A stretch of DNA of 9,228 nt. Source: a bacterium. GTDB taxonomy: Bacteria; Bacteroidota; Bacteroidia; B-17B0; Aurantibacillaceae. Made by a program: the position numbers and the translations under genes. Under the pieces are notes generated by a model, which did no database searches, was not told the DNA's origin, and worked only from the letters and a program-made list of their open reading frames with translations. Where the stretch lies: the NCBI GenBank assembly GCA_027364695.1, contig DAHXOV010000175.1, forward strand, positions 1-9,228, given 5' to 3'. Of the stretch, positions 1 through 7,184 are shown one piece after another. Numbering within the stretch: the stretch's first letter is position 1; the number at the start of each line of letters is the position of its first letter.

Positions 1-1111
1 ATTTGAAAAAAAAATAAGTGAATATTGCAATGTAAAAAATACACTTTGCCTTAATTCTGCAACAGCAGGATTAGAGACAATGCTGAGGTGGTTTGGCGTC
101 AAAGAGGGCGATGAGGTCATTCTACCTGCTTATACATACAGTGCTACTGCCAATGTTGTCATTCACTGTGGCGCTGTGCCCGTAATGGCAGATGTAAATT
201 CCCATCATTTCAATATATCTATCAAAGAAATAGAAAAACATATTACAGAAAAAACTAAAGCGATTATACCTGTGGATTTTGCTGGATTTCCTGCTGATTA
301 TGATGAAATTATGGAAATGGTAGAAATGAAAAGAGATATATTTCAACCGTCAACAGAAAATCAAAGAAAGTTGGGAAGAATAATGGTTTTATCTGATGCC
401 GCTCATTCGTTTGGGGCATATTACAAAGGACGGAGAACAGGTGGGCTATGCGATGCCACTGTATTTTCATTTCATGCGGTAAAGAATCTTACGACTGCCG
501 AAGGAGGTGCCATTGCTCTTCATTTCCCTCCACCATTTGACAATGAAAGTATATATCAATATCTATGCATACACATTTTGCATGGTCAAAATAAAGACGC
601 GCTGTCTAAGATGCAAAAAGGCAATTGGAAATATGACATTGTGGAAGCGGGGTATAAATGCAACATGACAGATATTCTTGCGAGTATAGGGTTGGTAGAA
701 CTTTCAAGATACGATAACGATACTTTGAAAAAAAGGAAAAAAATTTTTGATTATTACACATCAGAATTATCAAAGATTGATAGTGCAGAAACACCTGTTT
801 ATGAAACACCCGATAAGATGTCTTCCTATCATGTTTATCCATTAAGAATGAAGGGCATATCTGAACAACAAAGAGATGCCATTATACAAGAGATGTTTCA
901 TCAGGGCGTTTCTGTGAATGTGCATTTTATTCCACTTCCTATGATGAGTTTTTACAAATCAATGGGGTATGACATTAAAAACTATCCTGTAAGTTATGAC
1001 AATTATTCAAGGGAAATTTCATTGCCAGTATTTTATGATTTAACTGAAAAACAAATGCAACAGGTTGTAAATGCAATACAACAGGCTATACAGAAAGTTA
1101 TTGAGAAATGA
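1..1111 (+). CDS. DegT/DnrJ/EryC1/StrS-family PLP-dependent sugar aminotransferase, 5' partial
   Basis: This enzyme probably transfers an amino group, usually from glutamate, to a nucleotide-linked keto-sugar in the cytoplasm, making an amino-deoxy sugar for a surface glycan. The reading frame is open from base 2 with no stop, so the gene starts outside the window; the first ATG at 80 is internal, because the residues before it (NSATAGLE, bases 53-76) are the conserved 'GTxA' cofactor-phosphate region of the family. Counting from that ATG, an Asp in SDAAHSFGA (about residue 106) should bind the PLP ring nitrogen, and Lys135 in HAVKNLTTAEGG (codon 482-484) should form the Schiff base. About 20 extra residues lie between the PVDFAG and SDAAH motifs, near residues 78-100. 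The 3' end overlaps the next gene by ATGA, so the two are translationally coupled. Family is secure; the exact sugar and carbon position are not readable from sequence. Confidence 0.93.
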   Translation, partial: FEKKISEYCNVKNTLCLNSATAGLETMLRWFGVKEGDEVILPAYTYSATANVVIHCGAVPVMADVNSHHFNISIKEIEKHITEKTKAIIPVDFAGFPADYDEIMEMVEMKRDIFQPSTENQRKLGRIMVLSDAAHSFGAYYKGRRTGGLCDATVFSFHAVKNLTTAEGGAIALHFPPPFDNESIYQYLCIHILHGQNKDALSKMQKGNWKYDIVEAGYKCNMTDILASIGLVELSRYDNDTLKKRKKIFDYYTSELSKIDSAETPVYETPDKMSSYHVYPLRMKGISEQQRDAIIQEMFHQGVSVNVHFIPLPMMSFYKSMGYDIKNYPVSYDNYSREISLPVFYDLTEKQMQQVVNAIQQAIQKVIEK

Positions 1112-1707
1112 TAATGAAAAGGTTGTTTGATATAATAGTTTCTTTATTAGTACTTATGTTCTTATTACCTTTATTTATTTTAATAGGATTGTGGGTATTT
1201 ATTGACGATGGAATGCCAGTTTTTTACTTGCAAGAAAGAATAGGGAAAAATCTCCGTCTCTTTCAACTCATCAAATTCCGTACGATGTACAAAGATGCTG
1301 ATAAAAAGGGTTTACTTACTGTTAGTTCCAAGGACAACAGGATTACTAAATCCGGTTATTACTTAAGAAAATACAAATTAGACGAATTACCACAGTTCAT
1401 CAATGTTTTGAAAGGCGATATGAGTATAGTGGGTCCAAGACCAGAGGTGAAAAAATATGTGGATTTATACAATGATGAACAAAAAAGCGTATTAAGCGTA
1501 AAACCCGGCATCACCGATTTAGCCTCTTTAAAATACATTGATGAAAACGATATTTTAGCACGGTCTGATAAGCCTGAACAAACATATATACAGAAGATTA
1601 TGCCTGAAAAATTAAATCTCAACTTGGAATATATTCAAAAACAAAATTTACTCTATGATGTAAAAATAATTGTGAAGACAGTTTTCAAAATGTTTTTCAG
1701 ACAATAA
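1108..1707 (+). CDS. Monotopic phosphoglycosyl transferase (bacterial sugar transferase, PglC/WcaJ family)
   Basis: This is the initiating enzyme of a polysaccharide or glycan pathway: it moves a sugar 1-phosphate from a UDP-sugar to undecaprenyl phosphate at the inner face of the cytoplasmic membrane. The 199-residue protein has the short PglC-like layout: KRLFDI, then one hydrophobic segment (residues 9-32) with a helix-breaking Pro21 expected of a re-entrant membrane helix, then the soluble catalytic core. Visible family motifs are FYLQERIG, KFRTM, DNRIT, the catalytic Asp92-Glu93 pair in LDELPQ, KGDMSIVGPRPE and KPGITDLAS. It lacks the extra N-terminal membrane domain of long WcaJ/WbaP forms. 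The ATG at 1108 overlaps the aminotransferase stop; a second ATG at 1114 would shorten it by two residues only. Pairing with a sugar aminotransferase suggests, as in bacillosamine-type pathways, that the first sugar is an amino-deoxy sugar, which is inference. Confidence 0.95.
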   Translation: MIMKRLFDIIVSLLVLMFLLPLFILIGLWVFIDDGMPVFYLQERIGKNLRLFQLIKFRTMYKDADKKGLLTVSSKDNRITKSGYYLRKYKLDELPQFINVLKGDMSIVGPRPEVKKYVDLYNDEQKSVLSVKPGITDLASLKYIDENDILARSDKPEQTYIQKIMPEKLNLNLEYIQKQNLLYDVKIIVKTVFKMFFRQ

Positions 1708-1735
1708 TCATTTGTAATTTATCGTTTTATTTTTT

Positions 1736-3217
1736 ATGCTTGACAAAAGTAAAATAGCACTCCTTAAAATTATTTTATCCTCCGTTCTTACTTTTTTTAT
1801 TTTACTCAACATTATTTCTTGCAAAAAAGATAAATTGAATACTTCTGCTTCTGCAGAATTGAAATTTAATAATGACACCATTTTATTTGACACTGTCTTT
1901 ACTACAGCGGGCTCTTCTACCCGTCAATTAAGAGTGAAAAATCCTTATCGTCAAAAAATAAAAATATCAAAAATATACTTGCAAACAAGTGGTTCCTCTC
2001 CTTATATTCTCAATGTAGATGGTTCTTCTGGAAAAAATTTTACAGACATAGAAATAGATGCAGAAGATAGTTTATATATTTTTATACAGGTCAATGTCAA
2101 TCCATTGGCTTCTAACAGCCCGCTCATTATACAGGATGCTATCCTATTTGAACTCAATGGTAAAACACAAAAAGTATATTTAGAAGCATGGGGGCAAAAT
2201 GCTTATTATCATAAGCCCACCAATGCTGTTTATTTTTCTAATGGAAATTACTTACCATACTCTACTGTATCTGCTGTCAATAATGCCACAGTAACATGGA
2301 CCAATGATAAGCCCCATGTAATATATGGATGGTTGGTCGTTGATTCGTCACAAACACTTATTATGCAACCAGGCACAAAAGTTTATTTCTATCAAAATGC
2401 AGGATTATGGACCTATAGATATGGTACTTTAAAAGTACAAGGAATTTATGGCAACGAGGTGGTCTTTGACGGTTTTAGAAGAGAAAGCGGTTTTATGGAC
2501 TTGCCAGGACAATGGGACAGAATATGGATAAATGAAGGAAGTATTGAAAATGAAATCAACTATGCGATCATCAAAAATGCATTTATAGGCGTGCAGGCAG
2601 AAGTTATCAATAACATTTACAATGCTGATCCGAGAAGATTAAGAATAACTAATACCAGAATTTTCAATATGAACAAATGGGGTATGTATAGTGTAGGGTT
2701 CAATATCTATGCGGGTAATAACATAGTGGCCAATTGCGCTGAATACGCTTTAGCAATTGTCTTGGGTGGGAATTACAATTTTATTCACAACACTTTTGCC
2801 AACTATTGGGATAGAAGTACTCGCAATAAAGAGAGTGTGTATATAAGCAATTATAGCAACAGTACAGTATTCCCACTGGATACTTGTTATTTTGGAAATT
2901 CTATTATTCAAGGAAACTATAGTAATGAATTAAACTTAGATATTAATTATTCTAACCCATCTTATCCTCCAAAATATTGGTTTAATTATTGCCTGATAAA
3001 AACCACTATCAATACTTCAAACCCTAATTTTACTAACAATCTGATTAACCAAAACCCTCAATTTAATAGCCCCTCATCTTACGATTTTGGTCTGCAAAAT
3101 AATTCTCCTTGTATTGATGCGGGTAATAATTCAGACGCTGCAAAATTTCCATCTGATATTAATAACAAAAGTCGTTTTTTAGATATAGCTCCTGATATTG
3201 GTGCAATTGAAAGATAA
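1736..3217 (+). CDS. Secreted lipoprotein with predicted right-handed beta-helix and choice-of-anchor Q-like C-terminus
   Basis: A 493-residue envelope protein of unknown activity. The N-terminus has a lipoprotein signal: positively charged start, hydrophobic residues about 10-28, lipobox I-I-S-Cys29, then KKD. Residues 40-152 look like a beta-sandwich that lines up with DUF1573/ASH-like domains (DTILFDTVF, LRVKNP, 'SPYILNVDG'). Residues about 155-440 are rich in Asn, Tyr, Ile and Gly, with short strand-and-turn repeats such as NYAIIKNAFIGV, RITNTRIFNM, NNIVANCAEYA and NYNFIHNTFANY, typical of a parallel beta-helix of the polysaccharide-lyase or pectate-lyase-like fold. The end, NNSPCIDAGN...DIAPDIGAIER, matches the common end of choice-of-anchor Q beta-helix proteins. 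I see no obvious lyase catalytic set, so a binding or structural role is equally possible. It follows the sugar transferase by 28 bases with no visible terminator, so it may be co-transcribed with the polysaccharide genes. Confidence 0.85.
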   Translation: MLDKSKIALLKIILSSVLTFFILLNIISCKKDKLNTSASAELKFNNDTILFDTVFTTAGSSTRQLRVKNPYRQKIKISKIYLQTSGSSPYILNVDGSSGKNFTDIEIDAEDSLYIFIQVNVNPLASNSPLIIQDAILFELNGKTQKVYLEAWGQNAYYHKPTNAVYFSNGNYLPYSTVSAVNNATVTWTNDKPHVIYGWLVVDSSQTLIMQPGTKVYFYQNAGLWTYRYGTLKVQGIYGNEVVFDGFRRESGFMDLPGQWDRIWINEGSIENEINYAIIKNAFIGVQAEVINNIYNADPRRLRITNTRIFNMNKWGMYSVGFNIYAGNNIVANCAEYALAIVLGGNYNFIHNTFANYWDRSTRNKESVYISNYSNSTVFPLDTCYFGNSIIQGNYSNELNLDINYSNPSYPPKYWFNYCLIKTTINTSNPNFTNNLINQNPQFNSPSSYDFGLQNNSPCIDAGNNSDAAKFPSDINNKSRFLDIAPDIGAIER

Positions 3218-3223
3218 AGAAGT

Positions 3224-4417
3224 TTATTCTAAAACATCTTCTCTCTTTACTTTCTCCCACACCGCTGATTGCTGTTTGTTTACATACTTCCAAAAACCTT
3301 TATACATCGCTATATTCATCATTATTACATAGTATGGGATTCTAAATATCTTTGATGACAAGTTTGCATAATGCTGAATGATTATCATCATATAAAAAAA
3401 AATCTGCAAAAAAAGTATCGCTTTATAAAACAAATTAGCGGCATCCTGAAAAAACAAAATCATATTCAATACAAAAATCAATGGCAAACACAATGGCACA
3501 ATCATCCATCTTGTAAGTTTATGAGAAAAGTATTGAAAGCTTAGCACCGGATGTTTAAATAAATTCAACCAATTTAAATATCTTACCATGCTCTGAAATG
3601 CGCCCGCAGCTATTCTTACTTTTCTCTTCACCTCCTCTTGCTCATTTTTTGAAGGCAACTCTTCTGCATAGGCTTCTGGTTCGTATATTACCTTATATCC
3701 TTTATGGGCTATTTCCATAGATATTACAAAATCGTCCAATATAGTGTCTTCAGGAATAATATCTTGAATTAAAGATGTTCTAAATGCCATTAATTCTCCT
3801 ACTGCACCAATACAGGTATGAAATTCCGAATTTAATTTTTTTACCCACGACTCATATTTCCAGTAAAAACTCTCTCCATCTCCTGCTGTTGAATTTCTTC
3901 TCAACACTCTCTTTTCGCCTGCCACGCAAGCTACTCTTGAATCCTGAAAGTGTCTTACCAGATTTACAATACTTTCTTTATTCAGGTAAGTATTAGCATC
4001 ACAAAAAATGACGATTTCTGTTTCTATTTTATTCACCACTCTGTTGATGGCGGCTGTCTTTCCCTTTCTTTCAGACAAATGATAACATTTGACATCTAAT
4101 CCTTCTGCATTCTTGCTATATTTTTTTTCAATATATTCATCGCTTCCGTCGTTGCTCCCATCCGTTATCCATATCACTTTCAATTTATTTTTAGGATAGT
4201 TCAGGTCAAATGTGTTTTGCATCTTTCTATCAACAAAACTCTTTTCATTATATGCGGGTATTACTAATATAACTTCGGGAAGATGGTCTAAATCAATCAC
4301 GATTTTTTTTCTCGTTGAGAAGGCTTTTTTTAATTTCACCAAACACCATAATAATAAGGGATATCCTAAATAAGAATAAACAAGCAATCCTAATAATAAA
4401 ATGAAAATATTCTTCAT
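3224..4417 (-). CDS. Membrane-bound family 2 glycosyltransferase (cellulose synthase/PgaC-like layout)
   Basis: A processive-type GT2 enzyme likely to use a nucleotide sugar at the cytoplasmic face of the inner membrane. Layout of the 397 residues: one N-terminal membrane segment (about 3-28), a GT-A domain (about 46-275), and hydrophobic segments near 305-323 and 330-349, with another possible around 360-372. Motifs are VIPAYNE (52-58), the nucleotide-binding Asp86 in ITDGSNDGS, KGKTAAIN (118-125), Asp140-Ala-Asn in place of DxD, and TILDDF (225-230) as the acceptor-side acidic motif with the likely catalytic base. The usual QxxRW is replaced by RKVRIAAG (265-272), a variant I associate with Bacteroidetes GT2 proteins. 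It starts 24 bases after the E1 gene stop on the same strand with no visible terminator, so co-transcription is likely although the functions appear unrelated. The leader is A/T-rich with no Shine-Dalgarno. Product and acceptor are unknown. Confidence 0.9.
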   Translation of the reverse strand: MKNIFILLLGLLVYSYLGYPLLLWCLVKLKKAFSTRKKIVIDLDHLPEVILVIPAYNEKSFVDRKMQNTFDLNYPKNKLKVIWITDGSNDGSDEYIEKKYSKNAEGLDVKCYHLSERKGKTAAINRVVNKIETEIVIFCDANTYLNKESIVNLVRHFQDSRVACVAGEKRVLRRNSTAGDGESFYWKYESWVKKLNSEFHTCIGAVGELMAFRTSLIQDIIPEDTILDDFVISMEIAHKGYKVIYEPEAYAEELPSKNEQEEVKRKVRIAAGAFQSMVRYLNWLNLFKHPVLSFQYFSHKLTRWMIVPLCLPLIFVLNMILFFQDAANLFYKAILFLQIFFYMMIIIQHYANLSSKIFRIPYYVIMMNIAMYKGFWKYVNKQQSAVWEKVKREDVLE

Positions 4418-4441
4418 TCTTTATTTATACAATTTAAAAAA

Positions 4442-6442
4442 TTAATACTGATGTAATTGAAAAATTTTCTCCTTGAATCTATTTTTAGGTAAAAAATTTT
4501 CTTCTAATTCTTTGTTCATTGGCACTGGTGTGTCTAATGCTCCTTCACGAAATACAGGAGCATCAAGATATTCAAAACAAAACTCACTGATGATCGCAGC
4601 TATTTCTGCGCTGATACTTCCCGTTAATGTGTCTTCATTCAATACAAATGCCTTACCCGTCTTCTTTATGGATTGAAAAACAGTTTCTTTATCTAATGGT
4701 AAAAGTGTTCTCAGGTCAATGATCTCCAAATCCAATTCAGGATGTTCATTTGCCACTTCCAATGCCCAATGTACTCCTAATCCATAAGTAATTACTGATA
4801 TATTTGCTCCCTCCTTCACCACAGATGCTTTTCCAATAGGAAGTGTATAATAATCATCAGGTATTTCTTGGTCAATTGTTCTGTACAAATACTTATGTTC
4901 AAAAAACATCACAGGGTTAGGATCTTCAAATGCTGCAAGCAGCAATCCTTTTACATCATAAGGAAAAGCAGGATAAACAACTTTCAAGCCCGGTGTGTGA
5001 AAAAACCAGGCTTCATTACTTTGTGAATGGAATGGTCCTGCTCCTGTTCCTGCTCCTGTGGGCATTCTCACCACTACATCAGCATTTTGACCCCATCTGT
5101 AATGTGATTTTGCTATATTATTTACAATTTGTGTCATTGCTTCACTTACAAAATCTGCAAACTGCATCTCTACCATTGCCTTGAAACCATTGATGGACAA
5201 ACCAAATGCTGTCCCCACGATAGCGCTTTCACACAGTGGTGTATTGCGCACTCGTTCTTTCCCATACTTTTGTACCATCCTCTCTGTAATTTTAAATGCG
5301 CCTCCATATTCTGCTATATCTTGCCCCATCAAAATTAAATTTGTATGCTTATCCATGGCTAAACTTAAAGCATCTGATATAGCATCAATGTATCTTTTTT
5401 TACTTTTTGTATTATTTACAGGTTTTGTTTCAATAAAATAGAATGATTTATATACATCTTCTAATTCCTTATTTGTATCTGTTTTGGGGAATTCTTCACT
5501 GAAAGAAATACGAATATGTTCTTCTGTTTCTTGTTTAAATGCCTCCCGCATTTGTTGTATATCGCTTTCGGCAATAACGGATTCTTCTAATAAAAATTTT
5601 TCAAAATTTATGACGGGATCTTTTTTGCTCCAAATTTCAAATAAGTCTTGCGGTACATATTTTATACCGGATGCTTCTTCGTGGCCGCGCATTCTAAATG
5701 TAACACATTCGATTAACACGGGCCTCGGATGCTTTCTGATTTCTTCCGCATAATGATGAACAGTCTCATATACTTTCAATATATTATTTCCATCTAGCGT
5801 AAGGCCTTCTATTCCATACCCTGCGGAGCGATCTGATAATTGCTTGCATTTAAATTGCTCTGAAACAGGTGTGCTGAGACCATAGCCATTATTTTCAATA
5901 ATAAAAATTACTGGCAGTCCCCATACTGCGGCTATATTCACACTCTCATGAAAATCTCCTTCGCTTGTAGCCCCTTCTCCCGTAAATACTGCGGTGCATT
6001 TATTTTCTCTTCTCAATAAATGCGCAAGCGCAATACCATCTGCTACCCCCATTTGCTGGCCTAGATGAGAAATCATTCCCACAATTTTATATTCCTGCGT
6101 GCCAAAATGAAACGATCTGTCTCTTCCCTTAGTGAATCCACCAGGGCGACCCGTAAATTGAGAAAACAATCTATGTAAGGGAATATTTCTACTAGTAAAT
6201 ACAGCTAAATTTCTATGCATTGGTAAAATATATTCATCTGTGTGCATGGCAGCAGCTACACCTACAGCAATAGCTTCTTGACCTATGCCACTAAACCATT
6301 TTGCCAACTTCCCCTGACGAAGCAATATTAACATTTTCTCTTCTATCATTCGGGGTCTTAAAATTTTTTTATACAAATCTATCAGCAAGTCGTCTGAAAA
6401 TTTTTTTCTGTCATACTTGATGGGTGTCGTAGCTGAAACCAT
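4442..6442 (-). CDS. Fused alpha/beta E1 component of a thiamine-diphosphate 2-oxoacid dehydrogenase (branched-chain/pyruvate type)
   Basis: E1 decarboxylates a 2-oxoacid with thiamine diphosphate and passes the acyl group to the lipoyl arm of E2. Here the alpha and beta subunits are one 666-residue chain. The alpha half (about 15-315) shows SGIGQEA, MHRNLAVF (His76), GRPGGFTKGRDRSFHFG and the thiamine-diphosphate motif GEG (155-157)...ENNG (183-186), with FRMRGHEEASG at the position of the regulatory loop of mitochondrial E1 alpha. A poorly conserved linker (about 316-347) leads to the beta half (348-666), with MGQDIAEYGGAF, TPLCESA holding the expected cofactor-activating Glu405, MQFADF, GPFHSQSNEAWFFHTPGLKVV with conserved His472, and FFEHKYLYR. 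All expected parts are present, so it should be active. No E2 or E3 gene lies nearby, so it must rely on subunits encoded elsewhere. Substrate is not fixed by sequence; the alpha half reads closer to branched-chain than to classic pyruvate E1. A palindrome and -7 box lie upstream. Confidence 0.93.
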   Translation of the reverse strand: MVSATTPIKYDRKKFSDDLLIDLYKKILRPRMIEEKMLILLRQGKLAKWFSGIGQEAIAVGVAAAMHTDEYILPMHRNLAVFTSRNIPLHRLFSQFTGRPGGFTKGRDRSFHFGTQEYKIVGMISHLGQQMGVADGIALAHLLRRENKCTAVFTGEGATSEGDFHESVNIAAVWGLPVIFIIENNGYGLSTPVSEQFKCKQLSDRSAGYGIEGLTLDGNNILKVYETVHHYAEEIRKHPRPVLIECVTFRMRGHEEASGIKYVPQDLFEIWSKKDPVINFEKFLLEESVIAESDIQQMREAFKQETEEHIRISFSEEFPKTDTNKELEDVYKSFYFIETKPVNNTKSKKRYIDAISDALSLAMDKHTNLILMGQDIAEYGGAFKITERMVQKYGKERVRNTPLCESAIVGTAFGLSINGFKAMVEMQFADFVSEAMTQIVNNIAKSHYRWGQNADVVVRMPTGAGTGAGPFHSQSNEAWFFHTPGLKVVYPAFPYDVKGLLLAAFEDPNPVMFFEHKYLYRTIDQEIPDDYYTLPIGKASVVKEGANISVITYGLGVHWALEVANEHPELDLEIIDLRTLLPLDKETVFQSIKKTGKAFVLNEDTLTGSISAEIAAIISEFCFEYLDAPVFREGALDTPVPMNKELEENFLPKNRFKEKIFQLHQY

Positions 6443-6473
6443 AACTTATTTTTTACAAATAATAAATAAGATG

Positions 6474-6481
6474 CAAAATTA
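6474..6481 (-). promoter_or_regulatory. Candidate Bacteroidetes -7 promoter box for the E1 gene
   Basis: On the minus strand this reads TAATTTTG, an exact fit to the Bacteroidetes -7 consensus TAnnTTTG. It would place the transcription start near 6467 and give a leader of about 25 bases before the ATG at 6442. The matching upstream TTTG (-33) element is not at ideal spacing: TTTG copies lie 12 and 25 bases upstream, the latter inside the palindrome. A poor -33 element would fit a regulated promoter, but the box could also be a chance match in AT-rich DNA. Confidence 0.45.
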
Positions 6482-6500
6482 CACGAACTTTTTCAAATTA

Positions 6501-6522
6501 TACAGACAAACATTTGTCTGTA
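6501..6522. promoter_or_regulatory. Perfect 22-bp palindrome, probable operator (TetR-like)
   Basis: The arms TACAGACAAA and TTTGTCTGTA are exact reverse complements of 10 bases each, separated by CA. The element lies between the membrane-protein gene and the E1 gene, centred about 70 bases upstream of the E1 start codon and about 20 bases upstream of the candidate -7 box, over the -33 region. Neither strand continues into a run of T, so it does not look like an intrinsic terminator. Size, symmetry and position fit the binding site of a dimeric repressor, most often the TetR family in this form. No regulator gene lies in the window. Confidence 0.65.
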
Positions 6523-6539
6523 AAAATATATCGGCGATT

Positions 6540-7184
6540 TCAAAACCATCTTTTTATAATATCATCAAAATTCAAATTATTTCTTATAAACCACTCTGAT
6601 AGTTCCCACTTCAACTGCTTTGCCTTACTCACTTCATCAAAATTAATAAAATAAGTTCTCTCATTTTTCATGCTAAAAATTAAAATATCGTTTCTATAAT
6701 ATACATCTGCTATATCATCAGGGGTGATCATATTGATTTTTCTTTTTACAATGATTAAATAATTGGGTCTTACTGCAATGAAATGCATTGCATTTCTATA
6801 TGTAAAATAAAAACCTATGGTATCTACCAAAAAAACAATTATCAAAGCCAAGGCAAAGGCGAAATAATGCAATAAAAAATAACTTAATACAGACAAGGCC
6901 AATAAAACCACCATCCATGTTACACTGAATGAAATATAATACCAAGACATAAATCGATACCTCACAACATCTTTCCATACACGCAGCTGCTCTTGAAAAT
7001 GTTTTATACTAATCATGATGTAAATTATCCCAAAGAGGAGTACAATAAAAACATCGCTGGGAAAAGATACCGGATAAAAATAAAACAATAATACCATTAA
7101 ACCGATTGATACAAAAGCAAGGGACCTGAATGCCGACAGTTTTGCTATGTTCCTAAATGTTTGAATATCATTTATTGAGCTCAT
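6540..7184 (-). CDS. Predicted four-helix inner-membrane protein with PH-like cytoplasmic tail, function unknown
   Basis: I do not recognise a named gene. The 214 residues show two hydrophobic pairs, about 19-37 and 44-61, then 83-103 and 105-128, split by a charged amphipathic stretch (HFQEQLRVWKDVVRYR, 62-77). The tail from about 133 alternates short hydrophobic strands (LIIVKRKINMI, DVYYRNDILIFSM, RTYFINFDEV) and ends in an amphipathic helix (about 184-200) and a basic end KRWF. Strands followed by a closing helix resemble bacterial PH-like domains such as those of YcxB-like proteins; this is inference from pattern only. The start codon lies 17 bases inside the upstream gene, which suggests translational coupling and joint function. 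The coding potential is convincing: no stops, membrane pattern coherent, same strand as its neighbours. Confidence 0.75.
   Translation of the reverse strand: MSSINDIQTFRNIAKLSAFRSLAFVSIGLMVLLFYFYPVSFPSDVFIVLLFGIIYIMISIKHFQEQLRVWKDVVRYRFMSWYYISFSVTWMVVLLALSVLSYFLLHYFAFALALIIVFLVDTIGFYFTYRNAMHFIAVRPNYLIIVKRKINMITPDDIADVYYRNDILIFSMKNERTYFINFDEVSKAKQLKWELSEWFIRNNLNFDDIIKRWF

Larger units (their letters stand above)
6443..6539. other. Only substantial intergenic region; leader and control region of the E1 gene
   Basis: These 97 bases separate the stop of the membrane-protein gene from the start of the E1 gene, both on the minus strand. They hold the palindrome and -7 box listed separately, and an A/T-rich leader without a Shine-Dalgarno sequence directly before the ATG. 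No intrinsic terminator for the upstream sppA-side genes is visible, so some read-through into E1 is possible. All other gaps in the window are 28 bases or shorter. Confidence 0.7.

Noticed and set aside
6..14. Nine-A run near the left edge, matched by a nine-A run (9191-9199, minus strand) at the right edge, both encoding Glu-Lys-Lys-Ile, as a shared repeat or slippage site
   Set aside because: The match is only about 12 bases and AT-rich, both runs lie in intact frames of unrelated genes, and Lys codons AAA are common here, so chance explains it.
80..82. ATG at 80 as the start of the aminotransferase
   Set aside because: The frame is open to the left edge and the preceding residues include the conserved NSATAGLE segment, so the real start is outside the window.
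5181..5441. Split E1 alpha and E1 beta genes merged by a frameshift or sequencing error
   Set aside because: The linker is a continuous frame with ordinary composition and both halves are complete, and fused forms are known in Bacteroidetes, so a natural fusion is the simpler explanation.
4930..5753. Several plus-strand open frames opposite the E1 gene (for example 4930-5184, 5181-5441 and 5484-5753)
   Set aside because: They lie entirely within a strongly conserved gene on the other strand, are short, overlap one another and encode low-complexity Leu/Cys/His-rich peptides; they are antisense shadows.
6501..6522. Palindrome as a Rho-independent terminator of the sppA-side operon
   Set aside because: The arms would fold, but the bases after it are not a T-run on the minus strand (TAATTTGAAAAA), the loop would be very tight, and the stem is AT-rich; operator is the better reading.
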